36,612 bases of DNA, taken from NCBI RefSeq assembly GCF_015207395.1, contig NZ_JADEWX010000044.1:1-36612 (forward strand), read 5' to 3'. The notes below the pieces were generated by a model. It was given only the letters and a program-made list of their open reading frames with translations, did not search any database and was not told the origin of the DNA. Shown here in pieces: positions 19,601 through 25,192 of the stretch. This DNA is from Nodosilinea sp. LEGE 07088 (GTDB lineage: Bacteria > Cyanobacteriota > Cyanobacteriia > Phormidesmidales > Phormidesmidaceae). Each line of letters begins with the position of its first letter. Position 1 is the stretch's first letter. The translations under genes were made by a program, and so were the position numbers.

Positions 19601-20885
19601 GGGTACCAACAATCAGCTGGTCTCCGATGGCATCTATACCTATGCCTACGATGCTGAGGGCAATATGACCACGCAGACAGAGATCGCTACTGGCAATCAG
19701 CGGGTCTTTGTGTGGGACTACCTAAACCGACTGGTAGCAGTGATTGATGAGAATACCGTGGGCGCTGAAGTGCAGCGAGCAGAGTATGTCTATGACGTGA
19801 TGAATCGACGCATTGCTAAGACGATTGATGCGGATGGTGCGGGCAGTGCGGCGGCAGAAACGCTGCGCTTTGTTTATGACAGGGAGAACGTGCTCCTGGA
19901 ATTTAAGGGCAACATTGCTGACCCGTCGATGCGATACCTATATGGACCGCAGGTGGATCAGGTGCTTGCGCAGGAGGATGCGACTGGTACAACGCTATGG
20001 CACCTCAGCGACCATCTTGGTAGCGTCAAGGATCTCGTGGATGATTCGGGAGCGTTAAAGAATCATCGTACCTATGACTCTTATGGAAATCTAGTTGGTG
20101 AAAGCGATAGCAGCTTTGATAGTCGCTATGCCTTTACGGGACGCGAGTTCGATGCAGAGACGGGGCTACATTACTATCGGGCAAGGTATTACGATGGTGA
20201 ACTTGGACAGTTCATTAGTGAAGACCCAATCGGGTTTAATGGCGGAGATGGGAACTTATATGGATATGTAGGCAACTCACCTACTATCGCTGTAGATCCA
20301 AGTGGTTTAGAGACTCTCATTTATCATCATGAAAGTTTTCCAGGTCATCTTGCAATTGACGTTGATGGAACTGTTTTCACATATGGTCGATATAGACCTC
20401 AACCCAACACTTCATCATTAGGTGCAATTGGAGATGGGGTTCTCTACATGATTCCACGTGAGCAGTATTTGAGGCCGAACAATACGTTCAGAGGTGAAGA
20501 TGTTTCTATTGAGAGATGGAGGCTGAATTACACAGAACAAGAAGAAGAAGAAGAACAAATCAAGTCATTCTTTAGAAAACTTTTCAATGGTGGAGCTCCA
20601 GTCAATTCTATTGAATTAGATAATGGAACTGACTATGTAGGTGTCAGAATTGACAGGTATAACTTGTTAGGCAATAATTGCACTACCATTACATTGGATT
20701 CATTACCTAATGGTTCAATTCTTGGTGCTCTTCGAGACTATCTCTTCTATACTCCCTACACAACCAGTCCTTCATTACCATCTCCAACAGCAATACCATC
20801 CCCAGCGAATTTTGCAGATGCATTAGACTCAGCGGCAAATTCATCAAACTCTGTCGTGAAACTCCCAACCTTACATGCCCAATAG
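7611..20885 (+). CDS. Giant multidomain RHS polymorphic-toxin protein with permuted haem peroxidase and FG-GAP propeller
   Basis: I prefer the ATG at 7611, with AGGA 10 bases upstream, over the in-frame GTG at 7587; this gives 4,424 residues and no classical signal peptide. In order: beta-solenoid-like repeats rich in INFNG/ITFNG (about 120-430); cadherin-like and Ig-like domains (about 430-860); a jelly-roll-like and further cadherin-like region (to about 1245); a carboxypeptidase-regulatory-like domain (SGRILDANGNPLANMPLAL) interrupted by a haem peroxidase (1293-1824); a beta-rich region (to about 2030); RHS N-terminal and YD repeats (about 2040-2480); some 15 FG-GAP/VCBS DxDxDG repeats (about 2490-3315); a long YD-repeat shell (3320-4150); the RHS core ending DPSGL (4229-4233); and a 191-residue tip. 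RHS shells are known to encase and release a C-terminal toxin. The tip has GHLAIDVDG and GNNCTTITLD, an order of His then Cys seen in permuted papain-like folds (tentative). The gene turns AT-rich exactly at the tip. Confidence 0.85.
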   Translation: MNGIESLDPELGDVGARASQDLAGLGVDGVALTALGLPAQSHSASLLPVTPQVLPLTPTSVETAGVLVSPTTAFFLDDLAPQPLATIAVGEDTLIGQPAAVLQDAAPSLTLEADAAACILPFTIVAEGQVSINSNSDFDGDPLRPEDDALIYGGRGFTLNGQPVLPVQRDANGSPIVDPQGRPLVVQNAVAVSAAYTTINAPNNLYGGLVPPQIVDTQTVSVPSHAALVEDTLTRQIPAGTVPVIFNRQNKPLNNASDWQNNFPPGGTLENPTVIRITSSGLTIPDQVSLSNTILLLENGNINFNGGGHQLTNVTLVTYNGGVNLSNASGSNLTVMASSQINMNGNVQFAGQSLLASRNSMAFNGTTPSSTDRLTVVSQGNITFNGSSETRAQFLAAGNFSFNSTATLYGRIQAKGNITFNQRATVFAANDAPIVGANKTVVVAEDSGATALNIELPRDLNGDALTLRVSTVPEVSQGVVQLANGSAVVSGQLLTPGELQGLVFVPNADANGAAGSFSYVADDGWCQPASQTVTLQITPVNDGPVVTAPTALALAAGTSLSFATSLQIQDIDAGELPLQVTLGVSHGQLELGAIAASSLILTGSLSELNGQLEQLLYRPAAGYIGEDALAIAVTDQGNTGSGGALTGSATVGLTVTPVDLEPLTVTLALQTDTGSSSADSITSVATITGSVSDANRVARLSAGFGNTPVAEYVDISSYLQNGSFTLDASALATVLGQPLTDGVYTLSVIAEDSLGNVSEPASYSYTLDATSPTLSLVSPIANGDHSRYVHLIGSVDEAVTIATTLGGNAAVSFSASSAGEFDQLLQTLPLTAGAQQLAVVLTDIAGNTVQTTVNFEVSETAFVTGPTETTGWAIATADRLILGESDSYVVQATLPVAVGQSEGRRTLRFAVDAAFDTSDQGAASEDRLALYLVDPANPSQTLLHNGTPGTPLFALEGNRAEFTPGLVRYDGQYVEIDLSGLGDRTEGLLVFQFLNQDGDTGSRVTVSGLTNDVDPEGIAGPRFPTNTALASLGGELDLSTLAASASIKALFSHIRFNASSGEYTAELRLRNTGEESISRRAAVVFAGLPEGVSLVTASGLDADGNGYLNLRDAIRPGGLQAGAISDAIAVTFSNPEQLRLVLTPQVLVGGPNQSPIFPELGPLTAMPGQKLEIPLTATDPDGDRVTYSIRSAGNLPKSRLNGSGQLIFEPRPDQIGTYDFTLIATDGAAETTQQVSLTVAPDPDPTTRISGRILDANGNPLANMPLALGRLQATTDAEGYFTLAIPPTSFPTEEINIQIPLGDAAFDPFFTGTSEINLRRTTFDGATGTSLSNPLRHPNLVSTFLDANMVYGSDANRAAALRTNDGTGRLKVSDGDLLPINNSTFFPDGTLTNDNRGLTDPATLFATGDVRANENIALTAVHTVFVREHNRLADELRAANPELSGEDIYQRARKLVAAQIQHITYSEYLPLLIGDNSLTDYAGYDADVDPSISHLFSAAAFRMGHTQSFDEFLLIDGDGQALPSISLNQSTFNPGLVQQYGIDAILRGLFAQSSEAIDTKVLSELRNTLFGPPGSGGIDLAAVDIQRGRDVGLPDYNQARVDFGLAPVTSFAEITSDVSVQAVLAQVYGTVNDIDAIVGGLAEDAVAGSMVGEFFQTVIADQFARLRDGDRFWYENGQFTAEELGVIRGTSLSALLSRNTGMNGLADNLFSTGRTPAALAQGGTAAGQSGTEYATLDGSNNNLANPELGRVGTQLRVDYTQEYGDGIRSLAGEERANVRDISNAIFAQDASIPDPTGATGFMLAWSQFLGHDMTLSPAGAADTLKVYGTQYTSATGEVFPFIAEKLNLVLGHEVYAGVNNVIDRPIYLPALDIASNTSTVDSSGDTTIANSTLGAQVWVKANSLTDNRGNPFTGSLSISEVPPDFTPAALPEGLSPDLVVTIQPGEMVFTEPARLTLPNRAGWPAGYEMDLWSINPTTGDFEIVGKGTVSDDGQSVETTEGGIRNSSWHFFVPPRPLVDLNLRVEDNTCSACLTPGKFSSQVELNTGAVIETHALPTYQSLGADRGVQLTYDSLRADARPIVQFGGDLRADRATNAFLAAKLTIHNGDFDYQVPGSSPRAGLRGGEHFWALPTTSEPISAALQADLRDFESGVYDFSLTAGTYLLGLTQFSGLSRTNTGQLVHVNTVNSAFGSGWGLAGVQELIETSSGSVLLIDGDGSELVFAKDGNGYQSPPGDFSVLEKLADGTFRRTEKDQTVYSFDAENHLVSVKDANGNETQHIYTDGRLTKVVDPVGLETTFTYAGARVSAITDPANRTTRFDYDAAGNLIRITDPDGTRRTFEYDQAHHMTAEIDKRGNREEAAYDFAGRATHATDKTGATIRVSPTQTQALFRPEQTTQPITAPAISIQVLNSASYADANGSVTQSTLDGAGQTISAFDGSGTQGLTERNDSNLVTRRLSGRGRETLYTYDERGNLLSVDDEISRASTPRSDFFTGRITRSNQPSSVITVDVNNDGKLDYITTNADGENGSLSIFYGDGQGTFSGGQPIFGLEASSSTRATDLDRDGNLDLVVLERGYGYPAANPSVNVLWGNGNGGFERSHISRRPLDPYDDYSLLSQGDIDGDGDDDLLVKDYVFVPGEGYQEQVKALFNQGNRTFAETTLIVGPERYRTEIQLGDLDGDGDLDAIVHHGFDGAGAPVIQTFLYAGNNAFGAPNIVVDTSAGYSSPISPIWAVDANQDGNADVLLLNPNAPDNGALEVYLSAGNGTFLPPVRHDPGVDIYGAQIVVADVNGDGQTDVIAIDEGTDQLSVSIANGQGGFATAALYSVGNYSASVHGFDNIDRYGLNISGLKTGDVDGNGATDIITANYDDNTVTVLYNDGDGTFSNRVDYSAGQNPAAIAMGDVNQDGQLDVISAGENNVFLENIDGRLEAKVSGSAQADSVLPVDSAFSERGKTLADLNDDGLLDFVGFQSNGNLSIAYGGGGTFAPPVVRSIVGPNGVNIEIGDIDGDGFQDVVFTARFATSGSTHLKLWMLKGDGTADLGALESIDVGITANRLALGDFNGDGKLDVLLEDRSRSKLLLNNAAGTGAFTQLNLTNLPFYNDLLAVGDVNGDGRDEFIWQRTETVDEREFSYLSVFSLRPDGSVAVVAEYDLNGASEYSQLDRFYGDINAVEVVDFNQDGRQDLVVTHDVTIQHQGALLERGYVSVFLAQAGAPAVRVDSPGLYASASRLNLGDVNVDGQLDVVVNSYDRTLLLLGEADGTFKPQNRADYSPLAFSNGAVFLADLDLDGDADLVDVSTSELSVRLSNAAGDTASQVGARRYTYDTVFNQLTSMTDELGRQTLYTVDGATGNRLAMTQVVGAIDSAANGETDDVVTSYTYTSNGLLDIETDPLGRQTDYDYDTLGRLMQATYAKGTTDEAIWQYEYNAAGNQTALIDPNGHRTEYVFDALNRMTTITYAKGTPEEAIEYFFYDDAGNQTAVIDANGNRSETLYDSMNRAIQTTTADPDGIAGPLASPISTQTYDRSGNLVATTDPIGRQTRYLYDSRNRLVTTILPDGTEQLNRYDFDNNPVSRRDANGEATQSIYDARGRLVAMVDESGDRTQFVYDAANQMTAQIDANGVRTEYTYDDLGRRITMTSAARTTTTITTTTEYDKVGNTLAQTDGLGQRTEMEYDNLDRLILTRDAEDPAGETTYTYDAAGNLLSLSDAVNNTTTFGYDARDRLVSETNAFNSTRSHEYDAVGNRVETTDRNGRTRRFSFDGLNRQTQEAWLDDQGNPLRTTTMAYDAADQLIAVQDPNSAYTFGYDALGRRVQVSNAGTTGVPTVVLSYGYDADGNVISVSDFINGVAGGVTTYTYDAEDRVVQMTQSGAGVDAKRVDFAYDAIGQFESITRYSDLADTMPVVTTGYAYDEHNRLERLAHSNGSGEVAFYGFAYDDANRITQIADVDGVTDYSYNARNELTGADHSDINNPDEVYDYDANGNRIESHLHGTGYGTGTNNQLVSDGIYTYAYDAEGNMTTQTEIATGNQRVFVWDYLNRLVAVIDENTVGAEVQRAEYVYDVMNRRIAKTIDADGAGSAAAETLRFVYDRENVLLEFKGNIADPSMRYLYGPQVDQVLAQEDATGTTLWHLSDHLGSVKDLVDDSGALKNHRTYDSYGNLVGESDSSFDSRYAFTGREFDAETGLHYYRARYYDGELGQFISEDPIGFNGGDGNLYGYVGNSPTIAVDPSGLETLIYHHESFPGHLAIDVDGTVFTYGRYRPQPNTSSLGAIGDGVLYMIPREQYLRPNNTFRGEDVSIERWRLNYTEQEEEEEQIKSFFRKLFNGGAPVNSIELDNGTDYVGVRIDRYNLLGNNCTTITLDSLPNGSILGALRDYLFYTPYTTSPSLPSPTAIPSPANFADALDSAANSSNSVVKLPTLHAQ
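11487..13082 (+). other. Domain: circularly permuted animal-type haem peroxidase
   Basis: Within the giant protein (numbered from the ATG at 7611) the segment from E1293 (EEINIQIPLGDAAFDPFF) carries the middle and end of a bacterial peroxinectin-like peroxidase. It includes FLDANMVYGSD, the R1411-x-x-E1414 pair in GDVRANE, FVREHNRLA, and the proximal haem ligand H1505 in AFRMGHTQ. It runs to NGLADNLFSTG. Only then, from about E1732, comes what is normally the beginning: EYATLDGSNNNLANPELG, RDISNAIFAQ, and the distal His1811 in WSQFLGHDMTLSP, ending about residue 1824. All known key residues are present but in permuted order. The reading frame is intact throughout. Confidence 0.8.
15090..17565 (+). 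other. Domain: about 15 FG-GAP/VCBS repeats inserted in the RHS shell
   Basis: Between YTYDERGNLLSVDDE and RRYTYDTVFNQLTSMTDE, both YD-repeat sequence, lie about 825 residues with repeated calcium-binding loops. Examples are DVNNDGKLDY, DLDRDGNLDL, DIDGDGDDDL, DLDGDGDLDA, DVNGDGQTDV, DIDGDGFQDV, DFNGDGKLDV and DLDLDGDADL. I count about 15 such motifs, enough for two seven-bladed propellers. In Tc-toxin TcB proteins a beta-propeller is likewise inserted in an RHS shell and gates it; here the analogy is inference. Confidence 0.85.
18252..19372 (+). repeat. Near-perfect direct repeat, copy 1 (in the giant RHS gene)
   Basis: Reading this stretch against 25417-26537 (offset 7165) I find no difference over about 1,121 bases. 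At both ends the copies diverge at once, with silent and replacement changes. Both copies encode YD repeats. The sharp edges point to recent recombination or gene conversion. Confidence 0.85.
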
Positions 20886-20893
20886 TTAAAGAT

Positions 20894-21355
20894 ATGGAAA
20901 TTCATTCAGAAAGTGGCTGCTTGTTATTCAGAAATGTGTTTCGTTTTCTCAGATCAGTATTTCTCGTAACATTAATCTTGGGTTGTAGTGATCCGATGAT
21001 ATTAATGAACGATTCGGAGAGGAGTCTGTGGAGATCTCAAACTGGTGTCCCAATAAAGGAAGCTAGCATATTACAGGTGAAAAACTTGAGCAGAGATCTT
21101 GAATTTTGTAGTGAGTATAGGAACTATCATTCCTTATCTGAGAAGCAGATTCAACGATTGTCTATGAGGAAGAATAGAGAGCTATATAATAGCCTTATTA
21201 AGACATATCCTTTATGTGAAGGAGTAATTGATCTCCTTTTCGAGAAGATAGAGTTGGCTCACAAAACTGGTAATAGACGCGACAATATTTATCAAGCTAT
21301 TTTAGAAGGGAAAGCTGATGTAACATCATCAGATATAGGAGAGCTAACAGAGTAG
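20894..21355 (+). CDS. Candidate immunity lipoprotein for the giant protein's tip
   Basis: This 153-residue protein starts 8 bases after the giant RHS gene stops, the standard position of an immunity gene. The N-terminus holds a hydrophobic stretch (about 18-30, FLRSVFLVTLILGC) ending in a lipobox-like ILGC with Cys31. It is therefore probably a lipoprotein exposed outside the cytoplasm. The rest is helical and charged (LSEKQIQRLSMRKNRELYNS, then GVIDLLFEKIELAH). No family recognised. The gene is clearly more AT-rich than the RHS shell, like the tip it follows. A lipoprotein immunity partner would suit a tip that acts in the periplasm. The immunity role is inferred from position only. Confidence 0.65.
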   Translation: MEIHSESGCLLFRNVFRFLRSVFLVTLILGCSDPMILMNDSERSLWRSQTGVPIKEASILQVKNLSRDLEFCSEYRNYHSLSEKQIQRLSMRKNRELYNSLIKTYPLCEGVIDLLFEKIELAHKTGNRRDNIYQAILEGKADVTSSDIGELTE

Positions 21356-22000
21356 TGCAATCGCCTTTTGCTGTAGTGGCTTTCCTGGATAGGCTATATA
21401 GCTGAAACGGTTGATGCCAAAAATCAACCCACCAAATATAACTACGATTTATCGGGCAACTTGGTTAGCGTTGTTGATCGCCTGGGGCATCAGATTCAAT
21501 ACCAGTACGACAGTCGCAACCGCCAGATCGCATTCTTCGACGCGGCGGGTAACAAAACCCGATTCCAATACGATTTTGACAATAATGTAGTTGCAACCAT
21601 TGACCCATTAAATCAACGCACCACGTTTGTCTATGACAGCCGAGACCGCTTAACTCGTCAAATTGACGCGCTAGAGCAAAGCACTCAATACCGCTACGAC
21701 GCCGTCAATAACCTGACTCAGGTTACGAACCAAAATGACCATGCCACGCGCTATGCCTACGACGACCTCAATCGCCTCACTCAGACCACCGATGCCCTAG
21801 ATGGGGTCGCCACCTTTGGCTACGACAAAGCCAGTAACCTCACCCGCCGTCTCGACGAGCGGGGCAACCCCACGGCCTTTGCCTACGATGCGCGGAATCG
21901 CCTGACTCAAATCACCGATGCGATTGGAGGCACAACCACCTACACCTACGACGGGGCCAACAATCGCCTCAGCACCACCGATGAACTCAACCGCACCACC

Positions 22001-23995
22001 CAGTACGGCTACGACGCACTGAACCGCCTGACGCAAACCACCGACCCGCTAAACCACAGCACCACCTTTGGCTACGATGCCACGGGCAACCTCACCCGCG
22101 TTACCGATGCCCTCAACCGCACCACTACCTACGCCTATGACCTGCTAAACCGGCAGGTCGCGATGGTCAATGCCCTGGGCGACGACAGCACCACTATCTA
22201 CGATGCTGAGGGCAACATCACGGCAGTCACTGATGAGCTGAACCGCACCACGACGTTCCGCTACGACAATCGCAATTTACTGAGCCAAATTATCGACCCC
22301 CTCGGGCACAGCACCAGCCGGGCCGGCAACTTGATGTCGGAGAGCGATGCCCTGGGCAACACCACCCAGTACGGCTACGACGCTCTCTATCGCCAAACTC
22401 AGGTCATTGATGCCTTGGGAGAAACTACCGGCATGACCTATGACGGGGTCGGCAATCTGGCCAGCCTGAGCGATGCGGCGGGCAACCTGACCACATTCAC
22501 CTACGATGCGCTGGAGCGTTTAGAGACAGAAGCGATTACAGTTGATGGCCAAGCCTTGACCCGTCGCTATGGCTACGATGCCACTAGCAATGTGACGAGT
22601 CTGATTGACCGCAATGGACGTACTCAGCAATTTACCTACGACGCGCTTAACCGGCAAACCCAGGAGCAATGGCTGGATGGGCAGGGCAATCCCCTGCGTA
22701 CCCAGACTTTGACCTACGATGCTGCCAGCCAGCTGACGGCAGCCAGTGACCCAGCCTCTACCTATGCCTACACCTATGATCTCGCCGGTCGATTGACCAG
22801 CGTAAACAATGCTGGGACACCCGGAGTACCCAACGTGGTGCTGAGCTATGGCTACGACGCGGTCAATAATCTGACGGCGGTCACCGACACGATCAACGGT
22901 GTTCAGGCGGGGACTGAAACTCTAAGCTACGATGCGCTCAACCGGGCGAGCAAGATGACCCAGAGTGGGACGGGTGTCGCCGCGAAACGGGTTGAGATGG
23001 CCTACGATGCCGCCAGCCAGATGACGGGGCTCAGCCGCTACGGCAGCCTGACGGGCACTCAGGTGGTTGCAGGGACGAGCTACGCCTATGATGGGGCGGG
23101 GCGGTTGACGGATCTGACCCATCAGCGTGGGGCTACCGTCATTGCTGACTATGGCTTCACCTACGATGACGCGAACCGTCTAACGCAGCTCACGACCCCC
23201 GATGGTACCAGTAACTACAGCTACAACGATCGCTACGAGCTGACCAGCAGTGATCATAGCTACCAGAGCGATGAAGCCTATAACTACGACGCGACGGGCA
23301 ATCGCACGGGCTACACCACGGGCGATCATAACCGGCTGCTGAATGACGGCACCTACACCTATGAATACGACAACGAGGGCAACCGCACTCGGCGGGTAGA
23401 GGTAGCCACGGATGCAGCGACGGAGTACACCTGGGACTACCGCAATCGCTTGACCGGGTAGTTTCGAAGGATGGGGCAGGCACGATTACTCAAACGGTGC
23501 TCTATGCCTATGATGTCTACGACCGTCGCTTGAGCAGCGCCGTAGATGCTGACGGGGCTGGAGCAGGCGCGGCGACTGAAGAGCATTTCGTCTATGACGG
23601 CAGCCATATTGCTCTGGTGTTTGACAGAGCGGGCAATCTTACCCATCGCCATTTGCACGGCCCACAGATTGACCAGGTCTTAGCGGAGGAAACGGCTGGG
23701 CAGACCCGCTGGGCGCTGGGCGATCATCAGGGCAGCGTGCGCGATGTGATCAACAACAGTGGCACGGTGCTCAACCACACCACCTATGACAGTTTTGGGC
23801 AGGTGACGGGGGAGAGCAACCCTGCTCTTGACTTCCGCTTTGGCTATACGGGGCGGGAGTTGGATGAGGAGTCGGGGTTGATGCAGTACCGGGCTCGGTA
23901 CTACGACCCGGCAGTTGGCACGTTTGTAGGTGAAGACCCGCTCGGCTTTGGGGCGGGGGATAGCAACCTCTATCGCTATGTCTTCAACAGCCCAA
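22001..23995 (+). repeat. Class B RHS shell repeat, copy 1
   Basis: This stretch aligns with 30731-32725 (offset about 8730, apart from small indels) as a diverged direct repeat with mostly silent differences. It begins CAGTACGGCTACGACGC and ends in the RHS core. It is clearly different from the class A shell of the giant gene, though related. Confidence 0.7.
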
Positions 23996-24735
23996 CGAAC
24001 TTTACGGATCCGGATGGGCAGATCCCAGCGGAAATGCAAGGTGGTGGTATTCCCTGGCGTTCTATAGTAGATGCAGCAATCATTGGTATTGGTGGTACTG
24101 CTTCTTATTTGCAAGAAAAAACAGGTGACATTGGAGACGCTTGGAGAAATAGACAAACACCTTCTGGCTTCGTCCCCATTGCAACTCCTAACCTCCCTGG
24201 TGCAGGTGCGTTTCCCACCACCATTGCAACCCCCGGTGAATTTAGCCCTAATCCTGATAGAAGCCGCGATAATCCTACCGTCAATCTCATTCCACCCGCT
24301 CCTAGACCCATAGCAGAAGCAGCCAAGGATTTTAGCCCCAATAACATTAACGACAAGTCCCATTCTCATCCCAATTCCAGGGATCTCCCTTGGCCTGATG
24401 ATTTCTGTCCTGCTCCCGGGCTTGATGGTGATGCAAGACCAGATTCTCTTCCACCGTATTTTGAATCTGGTCTAGAGCCTAGCTTTGAACCCAAAATAAA
24501 TAAGCAACTACCAAAGCGTGGATGGACTGCAGATGATGTAAGAGAACTTATCAAAAATCCTGAGAAAACAGTTCCAACTAGAGACACGCGCTATCTACCA
24601 GACGGAACGAGAACAAATGCACCCGCAACTGCTTACATAGACAAGGATGGAAACTATGTTGTCCAAAATGATGAAACAGGAGATATAGTTCAAGTGTCGG
24701 ATCGCAATGATCCAGACTGGAAAGCCCCTTTTTAG
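23497..24735 (+). CDS. Second fragment of that cassette: RHS core plus colicin-E5-type tRNase tip
   Basis: This open frame (412 residues from a GTG at 23497) is the part of the frameshifted cassette that could still be translated on its own. Residues 1-175 are YD repeats and the RHS core. Residues of about 176-335 are a proline-rich, variable linker. Residues 336-412 match the pattern of the colicin E5 nuclease domain: LPKRGWTADDV, TRDTRY, NAPATAYIDKDGNYVVQNDE and IVQVSDRNDPDW. Colicin E5 cuts the anticodon loops of tRNAs for Tyr, His, Asn and Asp. The tip DNA is AT-rich compared with the shell. Whether the tip is made at all is uncertain, because the shell in front of it is out of frame. Confidence 0.75.
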   Translation: MLYAYDVYDRRLSSAVDADGAGAGAATEEHFVYDGSHIALVFDRAGNLTHRHLHGPQIDQVLAEETAGQTRWALGDHQGSVRDVINNSGTVLNHTTYDSFGQVTGESNPALDFRFGYTGRELDEESGLMQYRARYYDPAVGTFVGEDPLGFGAGDSNLYRYVFNSPTNFTDPDGQIPAEMQGGGIPWRSIVDAAIIGIGGTASYLQEKTGDIGDAWRNRQTPSGFVPIATPNLPGAGAFPTTIATPGEFSPNPDRSRDNPTVNLIPPAPRPIAEAAKDFSPNNINDKSHSHPNSRDLPWPDDFCPAPGLDGDARPDSLPPYFESGLEPSFEPKINKQLPKRGWTADDVRELIKNPEKTVPTRDTRYLPDGTRTNAPATAYIDKDGNYVVQNDETGDIVQVSDRNDPDWKAPF

Positions 24736-24750
24736 AAGGAATTAAATTCA

Positions 24751-25092
24751 ATGTCTTTAAGTCTGTTTGATTTATACAAAGAGCATGGAATTACTCATGG
24801 CAAGGAGCTATACATTCTATCTAGTTATGCATTAAAATTTGTGGAAGATTGCACTCTTCAAAAGGTGGCAGTCCTAGGGATAGAGGGATTTAAGCACGAA
24901 AACCAGAAGATCATTCCTCTGATGGATGAAATTGCCGACTTATCAAGCATCTCTTCTGCTGATTGGGAAGATTTCATGAGTCAATGCAACAGTGCTGCAA
25001 AAAAAATCTTGGAAGTTTTTGGTGAAGATTCGGAAAAAGTTTTTAATTTTGTATTAATGACTCAAAAAGAATGGATTGACGAAAATGTGTGA
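24751..25092 (+). CDS. Candidate immunity protein for the colicin-E5-like tip
   Basis: This 113-residue protein starts 15 bases after the tip, with a ribosome-binding site (AGAAGGA) in between. It has no signal peptide or membrane segment, as expected for a partner that neutralises a tRNase in the cytoplasm. The segment KVAVLGIEGFKHEN vaguely resembles the LGIDG region I recall from colicin E5 immunity proteins. The rest is helical and acidic (DWEDFMSQCNSAAKKILEVF), suiting binding to a basic nuclease surface. Assignment rests on position, localisation and this weak resemblance. Confidence 0.65.
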   Translation: MSLSLFDLYKEHGITHGKELYILSSYALKFVEDCTLQKVAVLGIEGFKHENQKIIPLMDEIADLSSISSADWEDFMSQCNSAAKKILEVFGEDSEKVFNFVLMTQKEWIDENV

Positions 25093-25192
25093 TAGGTGCT
25101 TCACGATTTCGAAGGACAATGCTGAGGGAGAAGCCATTTTGGTCAGTGTATGATGCCAGCATATAATTAATGAACTTTGTGAGGGAGCGACC

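Larger units (their letters stand above)
21401..24735 (+). pseudogene. Displaced class B RHS cassette with colicin-E5-like tip, frameshifted
   Basis: RHS homology begins about 21401 (ETVDAKNQPTKYNYDLSGN) without any N-terminal domains, so this is an orphan C-terminal piece. The frame is open, with a possible TTG start at 21461, to a TAG at 23459-23461 just after DYRNRLTG. Homology continues without a break in the next frame (VSKDGAGTITQTVLYAYDV). The intact cousin at 30710-33598 reads through the same point with one more base, so a 1-base deletion near 23455-23460 separates shell from tip. A 12-base in-frame deletion near 22320 also removed a YDAI unit. The RHS core ends DPDGQIP at 24007-24027. 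Confidence 0.8.

Noticed and set aside
23440-23470. Programmed ribosomal frameshift between shell and ColE5 tip
   Set aside because: There is no slippery heptamer at the junction (ACCGGGTAG), and the intact cousin is in frame with one more base, so a simple deletion is the better explanation.
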